Program-made: the position numbers and the translations under genes | Shown here: piece after piece, positions 1 to 5,628 of the stretch | Position numbering within the stretch: the stretch's first letter is position 1 | Layout of the letters: each line of letters begins with the position of its first letter | Notes under the pieces: model-generated | What the model was told of the DNA's origin: nothing | Seen by the model: the letters and a program-made list of their open reading frames with translations, nothing else | Databases searched by the model: none | Source of the DNA: Gemmatimonadaceae bacterium | Lineage (GTDB): Bacteria; Gemmatimonadota; Gemmatimonadetes; Gemmatimonadales; Gemmatimonadaceae | NCBI GenBank assembly: GCA_025357975.1 | Contig: JANYKY010000327.1 | Span: forward strand, 1-5,628 | Direction of reading: 5' to 3' | DNA length: 5,628 bases

Positions 1-2207
1 GGACGCTGCCTCCCGGTGTTCGATTCAAGCCGGTGTACGATCAGGCCGCACTTGTTCGCGACGCGGTAAGCTCAGTGCGCGACGCGATGCTCATCGGAGC
101 CGCACTGGCAGTGCTCATCCTCCTGATCTTTCTTCGACACATTCGCATCACCGCAATCAGCGCCTCCGTCATACCGCTGACGCTGTCAATCACGGTGTTC
201 ATCATGTCGCTCATTCATCAGAGCTTCAACCTGATGACACTCGGCGCAATGGCCATCGCGATCGGGCTCGTGATCGACGATGCGGTGGTAGTTACGGAAA
301 ATATCGTTCGGCACCTGAAGATTCAGTCGGACAGAAAGGCGGCTGTTCGCGCTGCGGTGCAGGAGCTCGTGTGGCCGGTCACGACGTCGACTATCACGAC
401 GGTTGTTGTATTCCTGCCGCTGAGGCTGCTCCAGGGCGTTGTCGGTCAATTCTTCTCGGCGCTGTCGATCACGCTCACGATCGCTGTTCTCGTTTCGCTT
501 GTTCTGGCGTTGTCGATAATCCCGCTGTTGAGCGAACAATATCTTCGTGAGGATGACACCGAAGACAAGTCTGCGGAGAAACCTGCAAGCGGGTTTGGAA
601 GATTACTCGAAGGCGTTGGCAGGGGGCTCGACAAGGTGTCGGACAAGTATGAAGAGTCGCTCGACAGGGTACTTCCCAATGTGCGCATAGTTCTTGGCAT
701 CGGCGCAGCACTGCTGGTGCTTGGTTATCTCGGGCAGCGATTCGTCGGCAGTGGTTTCCTGCCGGACATGGATGAAGGAGCATTTGTTCTGGATTACGTG
801 ACGCCGGGTGGAACCGCGCTGGCCGAGACCGATCGTGAGATTCACATCGTCGAGAAAATTCTTGCAGGTACCCCGGAGATTGTTGCGACCTCGCGCCGAA
901 CCGGGGCCGAGCTTGGACTATTCGCCACTTCGCAGAATGTCGGCGATATCGCAGCGAGGTTGCGACCCTCGAAAGATCGATCGCGCTCGATATTCGACGT
1001 CATGGACGAGGTGAGAGACAAGGTGACGACGGCGCTACCACGCTTGCGTATCGACTTCGTCCAGATTCTCTCAGACGTCATCAACGATCTCGCCGGTGCA
1101 GCGCACCCCGTCGAGCTGAAGTTGTTCGGGCCCGACCTGAGTGCGCTGGAAGCGTATGCGCAGAAAATCGAGCCGTCGCTGTCGAAGATCGCCGGCCTCG
1201 AGGATCTGTACAACGGCGTCTCTGAACCGAGTGCCGAGCTTTTGATGAGTGTCAAGACGGCGGAGGCGAACAAGATCGGATTAACACCGGAGCAGGTGGC
1301 GGCAGGCTTGAGTGGCGCGCTGCTCGGTGTCGACGCGGGAGAGGTGCGACTCGAGGACAGGTCAATCCGCGTTCGCGCACGAGCGCCTGATTCACTTCGC
1401 TTCGACGCCTCGTTGCTTGGATCGATTCCGATCGTTTCCAGCACAACGAAGGGAATTGCTCCGCTTGGATCGCTGGCAACATTCCAGAGCGCGGATTCGC
1501 GTGGCGAGCTACTGCGAGAAAATCAACAGCAGATGATTTCGATGACGGCCGGCGTGAGCGGTCGCGCGCTCGGGGACGTGATGAATGATGTGAAGACGGT
1601 GATCGCGAAAAACCCGGTGCCTTCCGGCCTGCGCATCGAGCTCGGCGGACAATACGCGAGCCAGCAGGAGTCGTTCAAGGCGCTCTTGCTCGTCCTCGCG
1701 CTGGCGGGGGCGAGCGTGATTGCCGTAATGGTGATTCAGTTTGAATCGTTCGTCGAGCCGCTTGTCGTACTTGCTGCGGCGCCGCTGTCGTTTGTCGGAG
1801 CGCTGGGATTGTTGCTCATTACCGGCACCGCGCTCAACGTCTCATCGATGATGGGCTTGATCCTGCTCGTCGGACTGGTAGTCAAGAATGGAATTATTCT
1901 TCTCGACTTTACGCGTCATCGAATGTTGACTGATGGACTAGCGCTGGAACCAGCGATCAAGGAGGCGGCGAAAATCCGCCTTCGGCCTATCCTGATGACG
2001 ACTCTTTGCACTCTCTTCGGACTATTGCCACTGGCGCTTGGCCTTGGCGCTGGGAGCGAACTTCAAAAGCCGCTTGCCCTCGCGGTAATTGGCGGCCTCG
2101 CCCTATCTACTCCGATCACGCTGTACTTCGTGCCGACGATTCTAGTTGCAATTCGCGGCAGGAATTTCAAGCTCGAGCAGGCCAGAGAGAAAGTCGTTAC
2201 CGCCTGA
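1..2207 (+). CDS. RND-family (HAE/AcrB-like) inner-membrane efflux transporter, 5'-truncated by the window edge
   Basis: Proton-driven inner-membrane pump subunit of a tripartite efflux system. The frame is open from base 3 and reads LPPGVRFKPVYDQ before the GTG at 33. This matches the family segment just before TM2, so the real start lies upstream and GTG 33 is an internal Val. Roughly 310-330 N-terminal residues (TM1 and most of the first periplasmic loop) are missing relative to the usual 1030-1060. Counting the GTG codon as residue 1: TM2 is about 17-35, TM3 40-62, TM4 67-89, TM5 114-132, TM6 140-166, TM7 217-234, the second periplasmic loop 235-545, then TM8-TM12 about 549-706. The Asp-Asp pair at 82-83 (GLVIDDAVVVTEN) and Lys618 (GLVVKNGIILLDF) correspond to AcrB D407/D408 and K940. 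RLRPILMTT precedes TM11. The TM4 motif lacks the DFG...VDGAVV pattern of CzcA-type metal pumps, so an organic substrate is likelier. The visible part is intact. Membrane-fusion and outer-membrane partners are not in the window, and the substrate is unknown. Confidence 0.95.
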   Translation, partial: TLPPGVRFKPVYDQAALVRDAVSSVRDAMLIGAALAVLILLIFLRHIRITAISASVIPLTLSITVFIMSLIHQSFNLMTLGAMAIAIGLVIDDAVVVTENIVRHLKIQSDRKAAVRAAVQELVWPVTTSTITTVVVFLPLRLLQGVVGQFFSALSITLTIAVLVSLVLALSIIPLLSEQYLREDDTEDKSAEKPASGFGRLLEGVGRGLDKVSDKYEESLDRVLPNVRIVLGIGAALLVLGYLGQRFVGSGFLPDMDEGAFVLDYVTPGGTALAETDREIHIVEKILAGTPEIVATSRRTGAELGLFATSQNVGDIAARLRPSKDRSRSIFDVMDEVRDKVTTALPRLRIDFVQILSDVINDLAGAAHPVELKLFGPDLSALEAYAQKIEPSLSKIAGLEDLYNGVSEPSAELLMSVKTAEANKIGLTPEQVAAGLSGALLGVDAGEVRLEDRSIRVRARAPDSLRFDASLLGSIPIVSSTTKGIAPLGSLATFQSADSRGELLRENQQQMISMTAGVSGRALGDVMNDVKTVIAKNPVPSGLRIELGGQYASQQESFKALLLVLALAGASVIAVMVIQFESFVEPLVVLAAAPLSFVGALGLLLITGTALNVSSMMGLILLVGLVVKNGIILLDFTRHRMLTDGLALEPAIKEAAKIRLRPILMTTLCTLFGLLPLALGLGAGSELQKPLALAVIGGLALSTPITLYFVPTILVAIRGRNFKLEQAREKVVTA

Positions 2208-2230
2208 AAAAGCTCGTCAGCATGTTACGG

Positions 2231-2254
2231 CCGCGGCTCCCATCGCGGCCGCGG
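2231..2254 (+). terminator. GC-rich stem-loop after the RND gene; possible weak or non-canonical terminator
   Basis: Bases 2231-2238 (ccgcggct) can pair with 2247-2254 (ggccgcgg): seven Watson-Crick pairs plus one T-G, closing an 8-base loop. It starts 24 bases after the RND stop codon, a fitting place for a terminator. The downstream bases are aagatgacagg, with no run of T, so this is not a canonical intrinsic terminator. It might act as an mRNA 3'-end stabiliser or only partly terminate. The arms derive from a 9-base direct repeat, cggccgcgg, at 2228-2236 and 2246-2254. Confidence 0.3.
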
Positions 2255-2258
2255 AAGA

Positions 2259-2270
2259 TGACAGGTGTCA
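2259..2270. promoter_or_regulatory. Perfect 12-bp palindrome tgaca-gg-tgtca, candidate operator
   Basis: Two 5-base half-sites, tgaca (2259-2263) and tgtca (2266-2270), are exact reverse complements separated by two bases. A second, overlapping dyad (aggtg-t-cacct, 2263-2273) extends the symmetry. The site lies about 105 bp upstream of the hydrolase start, in the gap where the operon's promoter should be, and looks like the binding site of a dimeric repressor. No regulator gene is visible in the window and no second copy of the site was noticed, so this is a suggestion from symmetry and position only. Confidence 0.25.
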
Positions 2271-2364
2271 CCTCACCGGGATGACTTCCTGCACTGACCG
2301 GCGCGTCTCATATGCGGCAGTGTCAATGGTGCGTCAGACCGCCGGCGCCGCAACCCACTATTCT

Positions 2365-2368
2365 GGAG
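2365..2368 (+). promoter_or_regulatory. Ribosome binding site (GGAG) of the amidohydrolase gene
   Basis: GGAG ends seven bases before the ATG at 2376, which is near-ideal spacing. The alternative ATG at 2403 has its nearest purine tract (gggag, 2384-2388) 14 bases away, so it is less likely. The 2376 start also gives the signal peptide a charged n-region residue (Lys3). Confidence 0.7.
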
Positions 2369-2375
2369 CAGCCCG

Positions 2376-4202
2376 ATGTTCAAGGGAGCTGATGTAACAA
2401 CAATGGCAGCCGCGCTGATAGTCGCGGGGAGCACGACTTTCATACATCCAGCGCTGGCGCAGCAAGCGCCTGCGACGTTAATACGCCACGCCCGTGTTTT
2501 CGATGGCCAGCGGATGCTTGGTCAGCGTGATGTCCTCATCTCGGGCGGCAAAATCGTTACGATCTCCAATTCGATTGCTGCACCGGCGGGCGCAACGGTC
2601 GTCGATGCTTCTGGCATGACGTTATTGCCTGGATTGATCGACGCACACACGCACGTGTACGGTGATGCGCTGCAGCAGGCACTTGTATTTGGCGTCACGA
2701 CAGAGCTCGACATGTTCACCGATGCGAACATGGCCGCCGGTTTGCGCGCTGCGCAACGCGCCGGCAATGTCTCCTCCCGCGCCGATATTTTTTCCGCGGG
2801 GACGCTGGCAACTGCGCCGAAGGGGCATGGCACCGAATACGGTTTCGCAATTCCGACAATCTCCAGTCCCGACTCCGCGCAGTCATGGGTCGACGCGAGA
2901 ATCCGCGAAGGCTCGGACTACATCAAGATCGTATACGACGATGGTCACGTTTACGGCATGTCGATCCCCACGATTTCCTGGCAGACGCTTGCAGCGCTCG
3001 TCACGTCTGCGCACAAGCGCGCGAAGCTCGCAGTAGTTCACATCGGATCGGCGGCTGATGCGCGGGTTGCGATCGAGGCTGGGGCGGACGGCTTGATGCA
3101 CTTGTTCGCCGATGCAGCGCCTGCGCCGGACTTTGGGCGGCTTGCAGCGAGACATCACGTATTCATTGTTCCAACGCTTACTGTTCTAACAAGTATCACA
3201 GGTAAACCCGGTTCCTCCGGTCTCGCGGCTGACGCGCACTTCGCCAGCTATTTGTCGCAGCAGAGTCTTGGAACGTTGAATGGGGCGTTCCCCTTTCCCA
3301 AGTCGGCCCCGCCGCGCGATGTCTCCTATGCCGATGCAGCGATCAAACAGCTGCTCGTTGCGGGCGTTCCGATTCTCGCGGGAACTGACGCGCCAAATCC
3401 GGGAACTGCTCACGGAATCTCGCTGCATCGGGAAATGGAACTTCTCGTTCACGCCGGGATGACCAACGTCCAGGCGCTGGCCGCCGCGACGAGCGCGCCG
3501 GCGAAGGCATTCTCGCTCAATGACCGCGGGCGAATTGCACCCGGACTGCGCGCAGACTTGCTGCTCGTGGCAGGTGACCCGACGGCCAATATTACGGCGA
3601 CTCGCTCAATCGAAGGAGTCTGGAAAGGTGGCGTACGGTTCGACCGGGCTGCTTACGCCGCTTCACTTGCTCCATCGCAGACAGTCGCACTGCATAAGAG
3701 CCCCGAGGCCGGACTCATCAGCGATTTCGAGACTGGAAACGCCGTCGCGACGTTTGGAAGCGGCTGGCTGATCTCGACAGACAAATTCGCAAGAGGATCG
3801 TCCACGGCGGAGATGAAAGTGCTCGACGGCGGAGCCGGCGGTACGCACAAGTCACTCGGCATTACCGGAAACATTGTCGGGCCACTCGCATATGCTTGGG
3901 GCGGAGTAATGTTCATGACGGGAGACCAGCCGATGCAACCAGCGGACCTGAGCGGCGTGAAGAGCGTTCACTTCTGGGCAAAGGGCGATGGCAAGACTTA
4001 CAAGATCATGCTGTTCGCGAAGAGCAAGGGAATGCAGCCATCGATGCAGGACTTTGTCGCAGGCAGCGATTGGAAAGAATACGACTTCCCGTTTGCCGGC
4101 TTTGATGGACTGGACGGTCACGACATTCTTGGCGTCGCGTTCACCGGCGGCCCGACGCCTGGGCCGTTTGCGATGCAAATCGATGAGGTGGGCCTGCGAT
4201 GA
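2376..4202 (+). CDS. Secreted metal-dependent amidohydrolase (imidazolonepropionase/prolidase-like) with C-terminal CIA30-like domain
   Basis: A 608-residue exported hydrolase. Residues 1-28 look like a Sec signal peptide: Lys3, a hydrophobic core, and ALA28 before Gln29 as the cleavage site. Residues about 29-430 form an amidohydrolase-superfamily fold of the COG1228 type. It has the N-terminal beta-sandwich, the HxH motif His91/His93 (GLIDAHTH), Lys184 (DYIKIV, possibly the carboxylated metal-bridging lysine), His222 (VVHIGS), His242 (GLMHLF) and Asp338 (LAGTDAP). The closing segment GRIAPGLRADLLLV is at 385-398. All expected metal ligands are present, so it is probably active, hydrolysing an amide, cyclic amide or dipeptide-like bond; the substrate cannot be told. 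Residues about 446-608 (ISDFETG..., GDGKTYKIMLF 537-547, WKEYDFPF 566-573) resemble the CIA30 / carbohydrate-binding-like beta-sandwich, an extra domain beyond the usual 400-450 residue enzyme. The stop overlaps the ABC ATPase start by ATGA. Enzyme family call is firm; the C-terminal domain is a pattern-based recognition. Confidence 0.9.
   Translation: MFKGADVTTMAAALIVAGSTTFIHPALAQQAPATLIRHARVFDGQRMLGQRDVLISGGKIVTISNSIAAPAGATVVDASGMTLLPGLIDAHTHVYGDALQQALVFGVTTELDMFTDANMAAGLRAAQRAGNVSSRADIFSAGTLATAPKGHGTEYGFAIPTISSPDSAQSWVDARIREGSDYIKIVYDDGHVYGMSIPTISWQTLAALVTSAHKRAKLAVVHIGSAADARVAIEAGADGLMHLFADAAPAPDFGRLAARHHVFIVPTLTVLTSITGKPGSSGLAADAHFASYLSQQSLGTLNGAFPFPKSAPPRDVSYADAAIKQLLVAGVPILAGTDAPNPGTAHGISLHREMELLVHAGMTNVQALAAATSAPAKAFSLNDRGRIAPGLRADLLLVAGDPTANITATRSIEGVWKGGVRFDRAAYAASLAPSQTVALHKSPEAGLISDFETGNAVATFGSGWLISTDKFARGSSTAEMKVLDGGAGGTHKSLGITGNIVGPLAYAWGGVMFMTGDQPMQPADLSGVKSVHFWAKGDGKTYKIMLFAKSKGMQPSMQDFVAGSDWKEYDFPFAGFDGLDGHDILGVAFTGGPTPGPFAMQIDEVGLR
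4185..4190 (+). promoter_or_regulatory. Ribosome binding site (GAGGTG) of the ABC ATPase, inside the hydrolase 3' end
   Basis: GAGGTG lies within the last codons of the hydrolase and ends eight bases before the ATG at 4199. Together with the ATGA stop/start overlap it supports this start, and coupled or re-initiating translation of the ATPase. Confidence 0.55.
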
Positions 4203-5098
4203 ATCCGTCGGGCGTTTCAGTAGCCGCGCTCAATCATGCGGTAAAACAGTATGGAAAAGCATTTGCTCTTCGCGATGTTTCATTCGACGTGCGTCGCGGC
4301 GAAGTCTTGTCGCTGCTCGGCCCCAATGGAGCCGGGAAGACGACGAGCGTCAAGCTGATGCTTGGCCTGTGCTCTCCGACGTCGGGAACGGCGACACTTT
4401 TCGGCGGCGATCCGCGGCGTGCAGTGAATCGGCGGCGCATCGGCGCGATGCTTCAGGTTGGCAAAGTTCCCGAGACACTGCGTGTGAGAGAGCACATCGA
4501 CCAGTTTCGAAGTTACTATCCGGCCCCGCTATCAGAGGCAGAGGTCGTCGAGCTTGGCGGACTCAGTGGTATAGAAGACAAGAAGTTCGGCGAGCTCTCG
4601 GGTGGCCAACGGCAGCGGGTGCTCTTTGCGCTCGCGTTGTGCGGGGACCCGGAGCTCCTGTTCCTCGATGAGCCCACGCTCGGTTTCGACGTCGAGGTAC
4701 GGCGCGCCTTCTGGAAACAGATTCGCGCATACGTATCCCGTGGCCGCACGGTTCTTCTCACCACGCATTACCTCGAAGAAGCCGACGCGTTGGCCGATCG
4801 CATTATCGTCATCGACAAGGGGTCGATTGTCGCGGATGGAACTCCCTCGGAGATAAAAGGCCGGGTGTCGGGCCGCCGAATCCGTTGCGTAACCAGCCTT
4901 ACTGTGAACGAAATTCAGCAGATGGCCGGCGTCTCATCTGTGTCGTCTGAGGGTGAGCGCATTCAGATAATCGCATCGTCGGCCGAGTCGTTTGTGCGCG
5001 AGCTCCTCTTGCGCGACAGCACGCTTTCGGATCTCGAGGTAACGAGCGTTGGATTGGAAGACGCCTTCATGTCGCTGATCGGTGAGGAGGCCGCATGA
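4199..5098 (+). CDS. ABC-2 type transporter ATP-binding protein
   Basis: A 299-residue cytoplasmic ATPase that powers the adjoining ABC-2 permease. The motifs are in the canonical order: Walker A GPNGAGKTT (41-49), Q-loop Gln86 (AMLQVGKVPETLRVREH), signature LSGGQRQR (133-140), Walker B LLFLDEP with catalytic Glu158 (153-159), D-loop LGFD (161-164) and H-loop His190 (TTHYLEEADALADR). The D-loop has Phe163 where most relatives have Leu (GLD), a mild deviation. Residues about 225-299 form the C-terminal extension typical of this exporter class, ending LEDAFMSLIG. One nucleotide-binding domain means it acts as a dimer. The length is normal for the CcmA/DrrA-like (COG1131) group. It overlaps the upstream hydrolase and the downstream permease by four bases each. 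The family is certain; the transported substrate (lipid, peptide, antibiotic or other) is not readable from the sequence. Confidence 0.96.
   Translation: MNPSGVSVAALNHAVKQYGKAFALRDVSFDVRRGEVLSLLGPNGAGKTTSVKLMLGLCSPTSGTATLFGGDPRRAVNRRRIGAMLQVGKVPETLRVREHIDQFRSYYPAPLSEAEVVELGGLSGIEDKKFGELSGGQRQRVLFALALCGDPELLFLDEPTLGFDVEVRRAFWKQIRAYVSRGRTVLLTTHYLEEADALADRIIVIDKGSIVADGTPSEIKGRVSGRRIRCVTSLTVNEIQQMAGVSSVSSEGERIQIIASSAESFVRELLLRDSTLSDLEVTSVGLEDAFMSLIGEEAA
5085..5090 (+). promoter_or_regulatory. Ribosome binding site (AGGAGG) of the ABC-2 permease
   Basis: A full-consensus AGGAGG sits in the last codons of the ATPase, four bases before the ATG at 5095. The spacing is slightly short, but the match is the strongest in the window, and with the ATGA overlap it fixes the permease start. 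Confidence 0.65.
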
Positions 5099-5628
5099 GT
5101 GCAGCTATTTCTCTCAATCAACGGTCTGTGCTTGTGCCCCCGGCTGTGCACTCATCGTCGCGACTCGCGCGCATTTACATCCTTGAAGCCAAGTACGAGC
5201 TGTGGAAGCTGTTCCGGCTTCCGGCTTTCGTCATACCGACGCTTGGTTTTCCCATGATGTTCTACGCATTGTTCGGTCTCGTCCTTCCGGCAAAAGGCGG
5301 TGCGGAGATCGCGAAGTATCTGCTCGCTACTTATAGCGCGTTCGGCGTAATTGGCATCGCGCTGTTTTCGCTGGGCGTTGGAGTTGCCTCGGAGCGCGGG
5401 CAAGGGTGGCTCGCCGTGAAGCGGGCGAGTCCGATGCCAGTGCCCGCTTATTTCTTCGGGAAATTCGCGATGACGGTGCTGTTCAGCGCGTTCCTGGTAA
5501 CGGTGCTTTGCTCGATGGGTGCTGTCTTCGGTCACGTCCGAATGCCTGCATCTCAATGGATGATGTTGCTGCTGGTTGAAGTTCTCGGCGGAATTCCATT
5601 TTGTGCGGCCGGAATCGCGGTGGCGTAT
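5095..5628 (+). CDS. ABC-2 type transporter permease, 3'-truncated by the window edge
   Basis: The frame opens at ATG 5095, overlapping the ATPase stop (ATGA), and stays open for 178 codons to the last base; the stop lies beyond the window. The protein starts with a polar, probably cytoplasmic N-terminus (about 1-43), including the amphipathic stretch RIYILEAKYELWKLFRLP. Hydrophobic segments follow at about 44-64, 76-98, 123-146 and 155-178 (the last incomplete). Between the second and third lies the loop SERGQGWLAVKRASPMPVPAYFFGK (about 99-123). It matches the E-R-x-x-G-x-L-x-x-K/R-R-x-x-P-M-P pattern that I associate with ABC-2 permeases of the COG0842 type, the loop expected to contact the ATPase. 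Full members are about 240-270 residues with six membrane spans, so perhaps a third is missing. With the preceding ATPase it should form a dimeric exporter. The role is firm at family level; the substrate is unknown. Confidence 0.92.
   Translation, partial: MSAAISLNQRSVLVPPAVHSSSRLARIYILEAKYELWKLFRLPAFVIPTLGFPMMFYALFGLVLPAKGGAEIAKYLLATYSAFGVIGIALFSLGVGVASERGQGWLAVKRASPMPVPAYFFGKFAMTVLFSAFLVTVLCSMGAVFGHVRMPASQWMMLLLVEVLGGIPFCAAGIAVAY

Larger units (their letters stand above)
2208..2375. other. Intergenic region between the RND gene and the hydrolase/ABC operon
   Basis: This 168-bp gap is the only non-coding stretch of note. In order it contains a GC-rich stem-loop (2231-2254), a perfect short palindrome (2259-2270), an imperfect hairpin (cactg 2292-2296 with cagtg 2318-2322) and a Shine-Dalgarno site (2365-2368). 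Because the next three genes are coupled by overlaps, their promoter is most likely here, unless they are read through from the RND gene. I could not find a good -35/-10 pair. The best -10-like string, CATATG at 2309-2314, has only a poor TTCCTG at 2286-2291 in the -35 position, so I do not call a promoter. Confidence 0.6.

Noticed and set aside
33..35. GTG as the true start of the RND transporter
   Set aside because: The frame continues upstream to base 3 with family-typical sequence (LPPGVRFKPVYDQ), and an RND protein starting just before TM2 would lack TM1 and the first porter domain. The gene is cut by the window edge.
842..1444. 200-codon open frame on the minus strand
   Set aside because: It lies entirely opposite the RND porter domain, is rich in Ser/Arg/Ala with no recognisable domain, and has no supporting context. 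It is a GC-driven shadow of the real gene.
1..2207. Heavy-metal (CzcA/CusA-type) RND pump
   Set aside because: The TM4 motif is GLVIDDAVVVTEN, with the HAE-type Asp-Asp pair, not the DFG...VDGAVV type of metal pumps. The FLPDMDEG segment after TM7 occurs in both groups and does not decide it.
2286..2314. Sigma-70 promoter TTCCTG (2286-2291) / CATATG (2309-2314)
   Set aside because: The spacing is 17 bases, but both hexamers match the consensus poorly. In GC-rich sequence this is not better than chance.
2292..2322. Imperfect hairpin in the operon leader (cactg / cagtg with a bulged A and three inner pairs)
   Set aside because: The loop is long (about 14 bases) and the stem broken. There are no riboswitch-like conserved elements, and it is compatible with chance.
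2146..2397. Small plus-strand frames spanning the intergenic gap (2006-2284 and 2146-2397)
   Set aside because: Both overlap the RND 3' end in another frame, lack a convincing ribosome site and encode no recognisable peptide.
3988..4671. 227-codon plus-strand open frame crossing the hydrolase/ATPase junction
   Set aside because: It is out of frame with two well-supported genes, and its product is Arg/Ser/Cys/Trp-rich and low in recognisable structure. It reads through the Walker A and signature regions in the wrong frame.
5152..5556. 134-codon open frame on the minus strand near the window end
   Set aside because: It lies opposite the ABC-2 permease, which has an ATGA overlap, AGGAGG site and family motifs. 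The antisense product is His/Arg/Glu-rich without a domain.

Overview
The window comes from a GC-rich bacterial chromosome. All genes lie on the plus strand and are closely packed. The layout (an RND efflux pump, an exported amidohydrolase fused to a CIA30-like domain, then an ABC-2 exporter pair) resembles soil or environmental bacteria such as Gemmatimonadota, Acidobacteriota or some Proteobacteria. The sequence has no rRNA, tRNA or other marker to settle the phylum, so this placement is an impression. There is no sign of an insertion sequence, integrase, CRISPR array or tRNA.

Region 1 (1-2207) is the C-terminal two thirds of an RND inner-membrane efflux transporter. The gene starts before the window and ends at TGA 2205-2207. 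It keeps the Asp-Asp pair of TM4 and the Lys of TM10 that drive proton-coupled transport, and its TM4 motif is of the drug/hydrophobe (HAE) type, not the heavy-metal type.

Region 2 (2208-2375) is the only real intergenic gap (168 bp). It holds a GC-rich stem-loop without a U-tract, a perfect 12-bp palindrome that could be an operator, and a good Shine-Dalgarno sequence (GGAG) before the next gene. I see no convincing sigma-70 promoter.

Region 3 (2376 to the window end) is a tight three-gene unit. The genes are a secreted metal-dependent amidohydrolase with a C-terminal CIA30-like domain, an ABC-2 type ATPase, and the start of the cognate ABC-2 permease, which runs off the window. Both junctions are 4-base ATGA overlaps, so the genes are very probably co-transcribed and translationally coupled. 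The permease has no stop codon inside the window. It is recognised from the overlap, a strong AGGAGG ribosome site, and a hydrophobic protein with a conserved ABC-2 loop.

Working model (inference): the ATPase and permease form an exporter or membrane-remodelling pump whose substrate cannot be read from the sequence. The secreted amidohydrolase may act outside the cytoplasm on a peptide-like or cyclic amide compound related to the pump's substrate. The RND pump is an upstream neighbour, probably in a separate transcription unit. Nothing here amounts to a clearly new system. The most unusual item is the hydrolase-CIA30 fusion coupled translationally to an ABC-2 exporter.
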